A DNA stretch of 64,000 nucleotides from Arabidopsis thaliana (Eukaryota > Streptophyta > Magnoliopsida > Brassicales > Brassicaceae): NCBI RefSeq assembly GCF_000001735.4, contig NC_003075.7, forward strand, positions 7,751,001 to 7,815,000, given 5' to 3'. The position numbers were made by a program, and so were the translations under genes. The notes below the pieces were generated by a model. It ran no database searches and had not been told where the DNA came from. It saw only the letters and a program-made list of their open reading frames with translations. Below are positions 1-9,892 of this stretch, piece after piece (position 1 is the stretch's first letter; every line of letters starts with the position of its first letter).

Positions 1-2049
1 TCCAGAATCTACTCAACAATAAAATGGTCAGGTCGTATGAGAAGATAAGAGAAGAAGAGATCAAACGAATGATTGAAAAGCTGGAAAAAGCGAGTTGTTC
101 TTCTTCACCCTCACCGGTAAATCTAAGCCAAATCCTAATGACTTTGACAAACGATATAATATGTAGAGTTGCCTTAGGAAGAAAATATAGCGGCAAGAAA
201 GATGGAATTGATGTGGAGAATATAGTAAGGACATTTGCCGCACTCTTGGGTGAATTTCCTGTTGGAGAATACATTCCTAGTTTGTCGTGGATCGATAGGA
301 TACGCGGTCTGGATCATAAAATGGAGGTAGTAGATAAAAGGTTTGATGAGTTTCTGGAAAGAGTGGTGAAAGAGCATGAAGAGGCAGATAAAGAGACTAG
401 ATCCGACTTGGTTGATAAGTTACTAACGATCCAAAGCGATAAGACCGGACAATTCGAGCTTGAGAAAAGTGCCTTAAAACTTATCATATGGGTAAGTATA
501 AATACTAGTTATTAGGCATGCTTGTATTTCTTTCATACGTTGACGTTTTACATGTTTTTTTCCCTCAGGATATGTTTTTAGCAGGAACAGCGACAACTCT
601 ATCATTTCTTGAATGGGCAATGACAGAGCTAATGAGAAATCCAAAGGTTATGAAGAAACTCCAAGAAGAGATTCGTTCAAGTTCACCACAAGATTTATTT
701 GTAACGGAGAAAGAAGCTGAGAAAATGAATTATTTACAAGCTGTTATCAAGGAAGCCTTAAGGTTGCGTCCACCAGCTCCACTATTGGTTCCACGAGTAC
801 TTAGTGAAGATGTCAAGTTAAAGGGATATAATATTCCTGCAGGCACACAGGTTTAAAGCTCTATAATTTTTCTATTTTTTATTTATAATTTTAAAGAACA
901 TGTTAAATCATCAATCAAATTAATTAGTCTGTTCGTTGATTGAATAATAAAAAGCTAAAACGCAAGAAATATGCGATCTTTTACATGTGTAAAGCCTAAA
1001 TTAGGATTAGTTTGTGTTTCGAACATGATCTACGTACACCGGTTATAAAAAAAAAAAAAAAAAAAAAAACAAGAAACAACTATTTTAAATTTATATCAAA
1101 ACTTTTTGTTTCATATAAAATTAATCTGATAAATTTGATAACCATATTATAAGAAATGAACTTTCTATTTCATCACATTTGGCTTAGCATGTACAATTAA
1201 TGGAGAACTACATATATATAAAAAGGGTTTTCTGCAACAAAAAAACTTAAAAGTCATTCATTTTAGCAATTTTACCCATCACTTCCGAAAAATACAGAAT
1301 AATTTTATGAAATCAAAAATAATATGTACTATAGCTCTTACACATATATTGTAAACGTATTCAATATCACATATATTTGATTTTTAAATACCTGAAAGTA
1401 GAGTTGAATTCCTTGTATTCAAGACTTCGATTTGATATAGTACTTATCAAATTTGTAAAAACTTGACAATAGAAAAAAATAGTTGTATTGCATATTGTTT
1501 TTGACTTCATAAGATTATTCTGCATTTATCGGAGATAGAAAGTAAAATTACAAAATTGGGTGATCTTGAGGTTTTTTTACATAAAACCAATTTGTGTATA
1601 TGGTGATTCAAATCAAATAAAGTAGTATCCGGTAATTTATGGTCATTTACATTTCCTCATTTTATATCGATTAATTAACAATTTTAGTTGAGATTAATTA
1701 CAAAAATATTATGGGAACACAGGTTATAGTCAATGCTTGGGCAATCCAACGAGACACTACAACATGGGGGACAGATGCAGAAGAGTTTAAGCCAGAAAGG
1801 CATTTAGACACAAACTTGGATTTTCAGGGACAAGATTTCAAATTTATTCCATTCGGGTCGGGAAAAAGGATATGTCCTGGGATAGGATTCACATCGGCAT
1901 TGATCGGGGTGACATTGGCCAATATCGTGAAACGGTTCAACTGGAGAATGGATGTGGAACCACAAAGGGTTCAACATGACCTAACTGAAGCAACCGGTCT
2001 CGTTGTTTTCCGAAAATTCCCTCTTATCGCTATTCCATCTTCTGCTTGA
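1..2049 (+). CDS. CYP71A20: Cytochrome P450, CYP71A family (3' part; gene runs off the left edge)
   Basis: Three exons are visible: <1-491, 569-850 and 1723-2049. All junctions are phase 0 with gt/ag ends, giving 365 codons, so about 130 N-terminal residues (membrane anchor and first helices) lie outside the window. Seen: I-helix FLAGTATT, K-helix EALR (ExxR), FKPERH (PERF region), and heme loop FGSGKRICPG with the thiolate Cys. The family is made of ER-anchored, NADPH-dependent monooxygenases of specialised metabolism; the substrate cannot be read here. Two oddities: the I-helix acid residue normally before TT is Ala, and the second intron (851-1722, 872 bp) ends in a near-copy of the preceding exon end. 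The name CYP71A20 (AT4G13310) rests on recalled gene order; a close CYP71A paralogue is the alternative. Confidence 0.9.
1048..1069. repeat. Poly(A) tract inside CYP71A20 intron 2
   Basis: An uninterrupted A-run of about 22 bases lies inside the 872-bp intron. The rest of the intron is AT-rich and shows no coding potential or terminal inverted repeats that I can see. Confidence 0.8.
1705..1722 (+). repeat. Duplicated exon end at the 3' end of CYP71A20 intron 2
   Basis: Positions 1705-1722 would read N-I-M-G-T-Q. The end of exon 2 (830-850) reads N-I-P-A-G-T-Q. The last 12 bases across each junction (842-853 and 1713-1724) match except for one base. The copy sits directly before the acceptor, so the intron is flanked by direct repeats of coding sequence. 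Confidence 0.8.
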
Positions 2050-2435
2050 TTCCTCGTGTCAACAACACTTGTCTCTATCTTTGGCTTGGTTAATGAATAA
2101 AACATTGTATAAAATTTGTATGGCTTAATGATTATGTCTTGTGTTGCATATTCATATTTGACATTCTCTGCTCGTCTGATAGTGTAAAAAAATGTTTTTA
2201 TGTATTCAAAATGATAAATCTCTTTTTTTTTACATCACAAGTAAACAAGTACTTTATTTTATTTTTTTATTAATCGTAGTTATCTATTTAAAAATAGTTT
2301 AGGAATTATTCCAAAAGATTTTCTTATGAACTACATCAAACAATCAGCTGATTTACAAACTTTCAGGTTTCAGGAAATTTTCAAAATTTTGTGTCACAAA
2401 GCACAAAATCAAGTGATTAACCTCCAGGCAACACA
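2050..2435. other. Intergenic: P450 3' flank and upstream of the retropepsin-like gene
   Basis: AT-rich sequence with aataaa-like signals just after the P450 stop (near 2095) and poly(T) runs. I see no other gene or repeat. Confidence 0.5.
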
Positions 2436-3086
2436 ATGGCCGAAGACAGAAGCAGTAAAATACAAGCCTTGGATATTGAGAGTAACATCGAAAGACGGTT
2501 TGAGGAGATGGAGCAAACCCTAATAAGAATTCAACAAGAAGATACTGCTACTAATGAGTCCTCCCAATGGAGACCGCAACCAACAGATTGGAATGCGAGA
2601 AACATGACTCCTATCGAGGTTTCCGCGATCTTACTGCATCAAGAAGACAATCATCATCATGATCAACAAACTCAACAAGGTAGTAGTAATACAATAACAA
2701 ACTTCTTTGACTGGAAACCAGATTTTGTTTTCCGCACACAATGTGTTATCAACGACGAAGCCTGCAGATTGGTCCTCTACGGCGGAAACAACATCATTTC
2801 AAAAGGTTTAGTGAAGCAGTTGAAACTCAAGACGCTGAAAAAATATCCATCTGTTAGGGTTATGGCAACGAGAAGAGAGGATAAAGTCGCAGAGGAGACG
2901 TGTAGAGTCCCTGTCTCAATCGGAGATTTCTATAAGGACAAAGTTACATGCTATGTAGTCAACATGGAAGAAGAGGAAGATCAACTTCTCTTTGGAGGAC
3001 CATGGCTTTATCGCGTTCAAGCTACACATAATGGACGAGACGACTCTTGTATGATTATATGGAACCACAACATGATTCTATTGTAA
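2436..3086 (+). CDS. Ty3/gypsy-derived retropepsin-like protein, catalytic Asp lost
   Basis: Single-exon ORF of 216 aa (AT4G13320 in recalled gene order, annotated there as unknown). Residues ~1-90 are polar, with an E/Q-rich segment and an HHHH patch. Residues ~95-216 follow the aspartic-protease segment of plant gypsy polyproteins: FRTQCVIND, then VLYGGNN where DSG/DGG is expected, then VPVSIGDFYKDKV, then LLFGGPWLYR aligned with the usual LLGRPWQYD. The DSG Asp is Tyr, so protease activity is unlikely. No zinc knuckle, reverse transcriptase or LTR is visible around it, so this is an isolated fragment, either a relic or a domesticated gene. The open frame favours constraint or recent origin; expression is unknown. 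Confidence 0.7.
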   Translation: MAEDRSSKIQALDIESNIERRFEEMEQTLIRIQQEDTATNESSQWRPQPTDWNARNMTPIEVSAILLHQEDNHHHDQQTQQGSSNTITNFFDWKPDFVFRTQCVINDEACRLVLYGGNNIISKGLVKQLKLKTLKKYPSVRVMATRREDKVAEETCRVPVSIGDFYKDKVTCYVVNMEEEEDQLLFGGPWLYRVQATHNGRDDSCMIIWNHNMILL

Positions 3087-3247
3087 CCTCAAGTGTAGAA
3101 CAAATGGGTCTTTGACACCAAGTAAATCATATTCAAGACACATATCACAAGGTTTGGTGTGTTTTTATTATAGCATCCTATAGTGTTGCATGTTGCCTAA
3201 TACGCGCAAAAAATATATTAAGACATACCTCAATTCCTGAGATCAAT

Positions 3248-4837
3248 TTATATGATGGCAAGACCAGTTTTCAGATAATCCAAGCAAGAGAAAGGCAGAC
3301 GCAGGACTCGGTCCACTTCTAGTGAAGTCTTCATTAGATTACTCTTGGTTTTCTCTCTATCTCTTCCCTCTGACCCCATCCCTCTGCTCACCACCAGCGA
3401 TACATTACATAGCCATGGCACTTCACAAGCAAACACCAGACCATTCCTCTCATTCTCTAATAAACCCTTTTTATAGGCTTTACCAACTTTCCGTACATAC
3501 TTCCCCGTTGTTACACCTTCATTTGATCTGTCTATATCAGAGATGTCTGCATCAGAGTGAAGGTTCACCACCAGAGTTCCATGCTCATGGTGAAGTGTTT
3601 TGCTCAGAGCTTTCATAAACACAGAACTGGAATCCCACAGACTATGGGGAAAGATGTCTGCTCCATCATAAGCATCCATGAAGATCAAGTCATAAGTATT
3701 ACTTTGGTTCCTGAGAATGAAATCCTCAGCTTTTGATTCGTATAAGGAGAGTCTCTCATGGATCCCTCCCCACATCACTTGGTCAATAATTTCAGGAGTT
3801 GGTAACACACGTTTCCCAGTTGCTGTCATCACAGAGAATGCAGGAAAGCCCATTGCTCGAACCGACTCTGAGATAACAAGTGGGTCTAGCTCAACTATGT
3901 CAACAACAGCACCTAGAAGACACATCAACTAACATAAGAATTACAGATGGAAGTTCTAAATACTGATATACATGTACATTGAAAGTTCCTACCAAGAATG
4001 TGTTTAGCTATAAACAACGGTAAACTTCCTCCACCGTGACCGATACATAACACACGCATTTGTTTGTCCCCAATAGCTACACTCCTCATATCAAATTTAG
4101 AAGCTGCAAGAGAAGTCAATCCAACTGAAACCATACTCTTCAGATCTGTCACCAAAGGAAAAAGAGTTCAGCTTAATAATAACACAGAGACCAACTAAAA
4201 CAACAAGAGAGTCATCATTTAACCCTTTTAAACTTGGAAACACAGGACTAAGAGAGCTTTACAAAGAGAGGAATAAAAGAGGTGACACTCTCACATGGAA
4301 CAGCAAGACAATGAGGCTGTTGCATATAAAAAACAGAACTTGGTTGCAATGTTCTACAAGCAGCCATAACTTTCACAGTGCTTTGTCTAGTATCATCGTT
4401 AAACCGAAGCGATCGCCATTGATATCCAAGTACATTAAACCTCCCATTCTTCTCCTCTGTATCTCTTGGAATAATCTCCATATACCTTTTCTCTAACCAT
4501 TTCTCAGTTTCTCCCCATGAATCTCTACTCTACATAAAGACAAATCATCTCTCAAATCAAACAATCTCAGGTTTTAAAAGATTGATTCATCACAGATACT
4601 TACAGGGAGAGAAGAAGGGTGGGCGACGACAGAAACGACGCCGTTTCCTTTATTGGAGACAGCTCGTGAGACTGTGTAACCACCGTCTTGAGGATCCCAC
4701 CATTCCGGCGAGTAAAACCAGTCTCCTTCGTCTTTTATTACGACGTCTCTTCCGCAGAAATGTCGTACACATGACTTGACGACGCTTAGTCTTTTTCCAC
4801 GCTGTGTTGTCAACGAGAAACGTTGAATTGAGTTCAT
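3248..4837 (-). CDS. S-adenosylmethionine-dependent methyltransferase, spermidine-synthase fold
   Basis: Four exons on the minus strand: 4837-4604, 4529-4295, 4145-3993 and 3912-3248 (428 aa). Junctions: phase 0, 1 (making Tyr in VPYLKSM) and 1 (making Gly in ILGAVVD). The nucleotide-binding loop is GHGGG at residues 192-196, followed by VVDIVELDP (acidic E215/D217 after strand 2) and DLIFMDAYDG. This order is typical of the spermine/spermidine-synthase-like methyltransferases. Residues 1-160 are a plant-specific N-terminal region. It is probably not a true polyamine synthase, as I see no decisive aminopropyl-transfer signature; substrate unknown. Recalled as AT4G13330. It is transcribed away from LRX3 across a 2.8-kb intergenic region. 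Confidence 0.85.
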
Positions 4838-7609
4838 CTGAGATGACCCACGATTTCAAGATCGCCGGAAAATTAAAGGGTCTGATAAAGGTTTTGACTT
4901 TGCGGCGTTTCTGGTTACTGTTGCGAAACCCTTGTTAGAGGTTAGTTAGGCTTCAGGGTTTTAATTAAACGGTCCTATAGAGAGTTAAGAGTTAAGACTT
5001 AAAGAGTGTCGCAAGAGTTTTTCACTTGGTTAGGTGAATTTCACTTTTAAATGTTGTTAATATACAAATGGTGTTAATATAAGTAAATTTAGTTTCTAAG
5101 AATTTGGCAAGTCTAAATTCAAATGATATCTAAAATATATAATTAGTTGGAAATAGGTTGTGCACTCTCCCATTAGCTCAATACGAATAGAGATTGCCCC
5201 GCTAATTAAACCTGTGAAATTCGACGTCGATTTCCGAAGAAGAAGAAAAGAAAAGCTTGAACTTAAAGGGGGAAAAAAGATAAACTTAAACAAAATAAAA
5301 AATTTTATATATGATCAACCAAACTATCTATAAAATAAGGATATTTGACAAATAAGCAGTTAATTACCTTTTCGTATAAAGAAAAGAAAGTTTCATATCG
5401 ATGGATTCATTGACACATTTGTAGAAGAAGCATTAGAGATTGACCGCAACTTTCAAAGCTTTTAATTTATTAGCTCGTTCACTGACGACCTAACCTCTTT
5501 TTCACTTGTAATCGCCAAGTTAAAATTAAATAAACGAGATTTTTCAGTAAAATAAGACTTGAGTTATTACTTTTTACAAAAATAACATGTTTAACAATTT
5601 TGATGTGTTAGTTTTCGTAACACGCCAATAGAGAAAATATATGAATATGTGTTCAGTTTTTAGGGTTTAAAGTTTTGACGGCTTAGTTTCCGGAAAATAA
5701 AATCATGCCGACCTTTGTATTTAACTTTTGTTGTATAATTTTTCAGACAAAAACAAAACTCATCAATATCTTTTCATTTTCCCTTAGTCTGTTATTTTTT
5801 TGTACTTAGAGAAATGCTATCTTTGCCAAAAAAAAAAAAAAAAAAAAAGAGTAATGCTATATGTAATAAACAGCTTGGCCAAAAGAGTGTGTAATAAACA
5901 GAGTTTAAATAGAAAACCTTATAATCTCTCCGAGAAAACATATCAAAGCTACACCAATCACCAATGTCTCCTTAGTAATAATAATCATACATATACAAAA
6001 GCTTATGCATGTGACGTTAGTTTATCGGATGGGTACCATAACCACTGCACCGATCACGCTATCCATTTTAGTGACAATTACAACTTTTAGCAAATTCCAA
6101 CACTCAACCGCGTTATACAAGTTCTGAGAAAAAAGAAAAAAATCGTCCAACAGAAATAAACATTTAATAAACAAACTCGTGATTGGAAAATAAATAAATA
6201 AAAACTCGTGATATCACCAAATTTCATCGGCAACGGGCAAATTGCAATAAATCAAATTAAAAATGGTTTTGCAGTTTTCACGGTCAACCTATACGCCGAA
6301 ACTCGGCAAGAAAAACACCGACTTGACCACTTAACCACCTCTCCCTTAAATTTATTTTTTCATCATTACACAACTGCTTCTTCTTTTCTTCTTTGTATGA
6401 TTATTGTTAATATAAGCATGATTAGTTACGAAATAATGTCACCTCATAATAAATTATTAGATGTCTTTATTTTGAAGACTTTTGCTTTTGTTTGCTTCTG
6501 TAGAATCTCTTAAAAACGAATTTCAACATCAAAGAACAAAAGAGAAGCTCTCCAAAAGCTGGCATTATCCTTTTCTTCCTTTACCTCCTAATCTTTGCGC
6601 GTTTTTTGTTATAACCACTTTTATATAAACATGCAAACTTATTTTTTATTAGTATTTTGTTAATCGAAGAATGTCACATAAATCCGAGTTGTTTTTGCTA
6701 TTTAAAATATCTACAAATGGTTTAAGGAAAGCATCTATCAATATTAATAAGTCGTACATAATACATTAAATTTAGGCAATCTCTTACAACTTTCGTAACA
6801 ATATTAATGGAATATCATATGTGCTGTAGATGATTGGGATGTATGAGAAAAGTAAACAAAGTGAGGCCACAAGACCTTTCGGTGAAGACATCTTCTTTTT
6901 TTTTTTGCATAGAATCAACTTGATTAATACGTCCTAATTTAGGTGAAATATATTCATACAACTAATCACATGCATTTCATAATAATATAGAAAACCCCAT
7001 TCCTTAGACAAAAGAAGGTCAAAACGATATACAAAAATAGTTCAATCGAAACCAAAATAAAGCAAAATTTATGAATACATGTTAAAATTATATAAATCAT
7101 TCTGAAGTAACTATAATACTAGGTTAATACTTATGTTTGTATATACAATAAGTTGTTTTTCTAAAACCGAAATCATGTCAAACCGAACCAAATTGCAAAG
7201 TTTTTGTAAACCCAAAATACCGAATAAATTACACCGAAACCAAACCGTAAACCGGATTGTCTTCACCTAAATTACTTATATTATAAATACTACAAAGAGA
7301 TTATATGGGAATAGGTAAAGGATAATTAATTTGATAATTATAATTTTTGAAAGAACAAATTTTGAGAAAAAAAAAAAAGATAGGCTTGAGAGCTGTGAAT
7401 GAGCTGTCTCTCTTTCATTTATATTCCAACCTCTTTCTCCTTCCACACAAACATAACACAAAACCTCCTTCTCTTCCTCATATCTCCATATCCCAAAAAT
7501 ACTCTTATAACATTGTATTATTATACAATCTACATTTCCCATTTTACCCTCGCTTCTCCTTCCAATTCTCACCCCATTGCCACTTCACTCAGATGTCTTG
7601 TACACTGAC
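4838..7609. other. Divergent intergenic region: methyltransferase upstream / LRX3 promoter and leader
   Basis: AT-rich DNA with no ORF that I can support. It holds an A-run at ~5829-5848, T-runs near 6897 and a TATAAATA at 7282-7289. The last ~200 bases before the LRX3 ATG are rich in C and T (many ctt/ctc steps), as often seen in plant 5' leaders. An upstream in-frame ATG at 7577 exists (see rejected items). Confidence 0.45.
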
Positions 7610-9892
7610 ATGAAGAAGACGATTCAAATCCTCCTCTTCTTCTTCTTCCTCATCAATCTCACCAACGCTCTCTCAATCTCCTCTGACGGCGGCGTTCTCT
7701 CCGATAACGAAGTCCGTCACATTCAACGCCGTCAATTACTCGAATTCGCCGAACGAAGCGTCAAAATCACCGTTGATCCTTCTCTAAACTTCGAGAATCC
7801 GAGATTGCGAAATGCTTATATAGCTCTACAAGCTTGGAAACAAGCGATTCTCTCTGATCCAAACAATTTCACTTCGAATTGGATCGGATCCAATGTCTGT
7901 AACTACACCGGAGTTTTCTGTTCTCCGGCGCTTGATAATCGGAAGATTCGTACCGTCGCCGGAATCGATCTCAATCACGCAGATATCGCTGGTTATTTAC
8001 CTGAAGAGCTTGGTTTGTTATCAGATCTTGCTTTGTTTCATGTTAATTCAAACCGGTTTTGTGGTACTGTACCACACCGGTTTAACCGGCTTAAGCTTTT
8101 ATTCGAGCTTGATCTTAGTAACAACCGGTTCGCTGGGAAGTTTCCGACGGTTGTCTTGCAATTACCGTCGTTGAAGTTTTTAGATCTCCGGTTTAATGAA
8201 TTTGAAGGAACTGTACCGAAAGAGCTTTTTAGTAAAGATCTTGACGCGATTTTCATAAACCATAACCGGTTCCGGTTTGAATTACCGGAGAATTTTGGTG
8301 ATTCGCCGGTTTCGGTTATTGTTTTGGCGAATAACCGGTTCCATGGTTGTGTACCATCGAGCTTGGTGGAGATGAAGAATCTTAACGAGATCATCTTCAT
8401 GAACAATGGTCTTAATTCTTGTTTACCGTCTGATATCGGACGGTTAAAGAACGTGACGGTGTTTGACGTCAGTTTTAATGAACTTGTTGGGCCGTTACCG
8501 GAGAGTGTTGGTGAGATGGTTTCGGTGGAGCAGCTTAATGTGGCGCATAATATGTTGTCGGGGAAGATTCCGGCGAGTATTTGTCAGTTACCGAAGCTTG
8601 AGAATTTCACTTATAGTTACAATTTCTTTACCGGAGAAGCGCCTGTGTGTTTGAGGTTGCCGGAGTTTGATGATCGGAGAAATTGTTTGCCGGGAAGACC
8701 TGCTCAGAGGTCTCCAGGGCAATGTAAAGCGTTTTTGTCTCGTCCGCCGGTAAATTGTGGATCGTTTAGTTGTGGCCGTTCTGTGTCGCCTCGTCCTCCG
8801 GTTGTAACGCCGTTACCACCGCCTTCTTTGCCATCTCCGCCTCCACCTGCGCCAATTTTCTCAACACCTCCTACGCTTACTTCCCCACCACCTCCGTCAC
8901 CGCCTCCGCCTGTTTATTCTCCCCCTCCTCCACCGCCACCACCTCCTCCGGTATATTCTCCTCCACCACCACCGCCCCCACCGCCTCCTCCGCCAGTATA
9001 TTCTCCTCCACCACCACCACCGCCCCCACCGCCTCCTCCGCCAGTATATTCTCCGCCACCACCATCGCCGCCTCCACCGCCTCCGCCAGTCTACTCTCCC
9101 CCACCACCACCACCGCCTCCACCTCCTCCGCCGGTATACTCTCCTCCGCCTCCGCCAGTATACTCTTCTCCACCTCCTCCGCCTTCTCCAGCACCAACTC
9201 CAGTTTATTGCACCCGTCCACCACCCCCACCACCTCACTCGCCGCCACCACCACAATTTTCTCCTCCACCACCTGAACCTTACTACTACAGCTCACCACC
9301 ACCACCGCATTCTTCACCGCCGCCGCATTCACCTCCACCACCACATTCACCTCCCCCACCGATTTATCCATATCTGTCTCCACCGCCCCCACCAACACCA
9401 GTTTCTTCTCCACCACCCACTCCGGTCTATTCCCCTCCTCCCCCACCTCCTTGTATAGAACCACCACCACCTCCACCGTGTATAGAGTATTCACCTCCTC
9501 CTCCTCCACCAGTCGTTCATTATAGCTCTCCGCCTCCACCGCCAGTCTACTACAGCTCTCCGCCACCTCCACCAGTCTATTACAGCTCTCCACCTCCGCC
9601 ACCGCCGGTTCATTACAGCTCTCCGCCACCACCAGAAGTCCATTACCATTCTCCGCCTCCATCTCCAGTACACTACAGCTCTCCACCACCGCCACCATCA
9701 GCTCCATGTGAAGAATCTCCTCCACCAGCACCGGTAGTTCACCACAGTCCACCACCGCCCATGGTTCACCACAGCCCACCACCTCCAGTGATCCACCAAA
9801 GCCCACCACCGCCATCTCCTGAATATGAAGGACCACTACCACCGGTCATCGGCGTATCATACGCATCTCCTCCACCACCGCCGTTCTATTGA
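7610..9892 (+). CDS. LRX3: Leucine-rich repeat extensin (LRX)
   Basis: Single exon, 760 aa from the ATG at 7610, which directly starts a signal peptide (MKKTIQILLFFFFLINLTNA). Domains in order: signal peptide ~1-24; N-terminal domain to ~100; about ten LRRs (~110-350, xLxxLxLxxNRFxGxxP type, many NNRF steps); Cys-rich hinge ~345-390; extensin domain ~395-760 with SPPPPP blocks and Y residues in PVYSPPP, VHYSSPPPP and VYYSSPPPP. The family is secreted: the LRR part binds RALF peptides and the hydroxyproline-rich tail anchors in the wall, so LRXs link wall sensing to growth. LRX3 acts redundantly with LRX4/LRX5 in vegetative tissue (established knowledge). Repeated CCN codons produce long spurious ORFs on the other strand. 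Confidence 0.95.
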   Translation: MKKTIQILLFFFFLINLTNALSISSDGGVLSDNEVRHIQRRQLLEFAERSVKITVDPSLNFENPRLRNAYIALQAWKQAILSDPNNFTSNWIGSNVCNYTGVFCSPALDNRKIRTVAGIDLNHADIAGYLPEELGLLSDLALFHVNSNRFCGTVPHRFNRLKLLFELDLSNNRFAGKFPTVVLQLPSLKFLDLRFNEFEGTVPKELFSKDLDAIFINHNRFRFELPENFGDSPVSVIVLANNRFHGCVPSSLVEMKNLNEIIFMNNGLNSCLPSDIGRLKNVTVFDVSFNELVGPLPESVGEMVSVEQLNVAHNMLSGKIPASICQLPKLENFTYSYNFFTGEAPVCLRLPEFDDRRNCLPGRPAQRSPGQCKAFLSRPPVNCGSFSCGRSVSPRPPVVTPLPPPSLPSPPPPAPIFSTPPTLTSPPPPSPPPPVYSPPPPPPPPPPVYSPPPPPPPPPPPPVYSPPPPPPPPPPPPPVYSPPPPSPPPPPPPVYSPPPPPPPPPPPPVYSPPPPPVYSSPPPPPSPAPTPVYCTRPPPPPPHSPPPPQFSPPPPEPYYYSSPPPPHSSPPPHSPPPPHSPPPPIYPYLSPPPPPTPVSSPPPTPVYSPPPPPPCIEPPPPPPCIEYSPPPPPPVVHYSSPPPPPVYYSSPPPPPVYYSSPPPPPPVHYSSPPPPEVHYHSPPPSPVHYSSPPPPPSAPCEESPPPAPVVHHSPPPPMVHHSPPPPVIHQSPPPPSPEYEGPLPPVIGVSYASPPPPPFY

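Noticed and set aside
851..1722. Possibility that CYP71A20 is a pseudogene split by an insertion
   Set aside because: Splice sites flank the insertion cleanly, the joined frame is intact, and all P450 motifs are present, so an intron is the simpler reading.
7577..7609. In-frame upstream ATG that would add 11 residues to LRX3
   Set aside because: The extension puts polar residues ahead of an ideal signal peptide; the ATG at 7610 fits the family and the 760-aa length.
8877..9842. 321-aa minus-strand ORF and related long ORFs in other frames over the LRX3 tail
   Set aside because: They are by-products of the repeated CCN proline codons; the translations are low-complexity Val/Glu, Trp/Arg or Ser/Thr strings with no domain.
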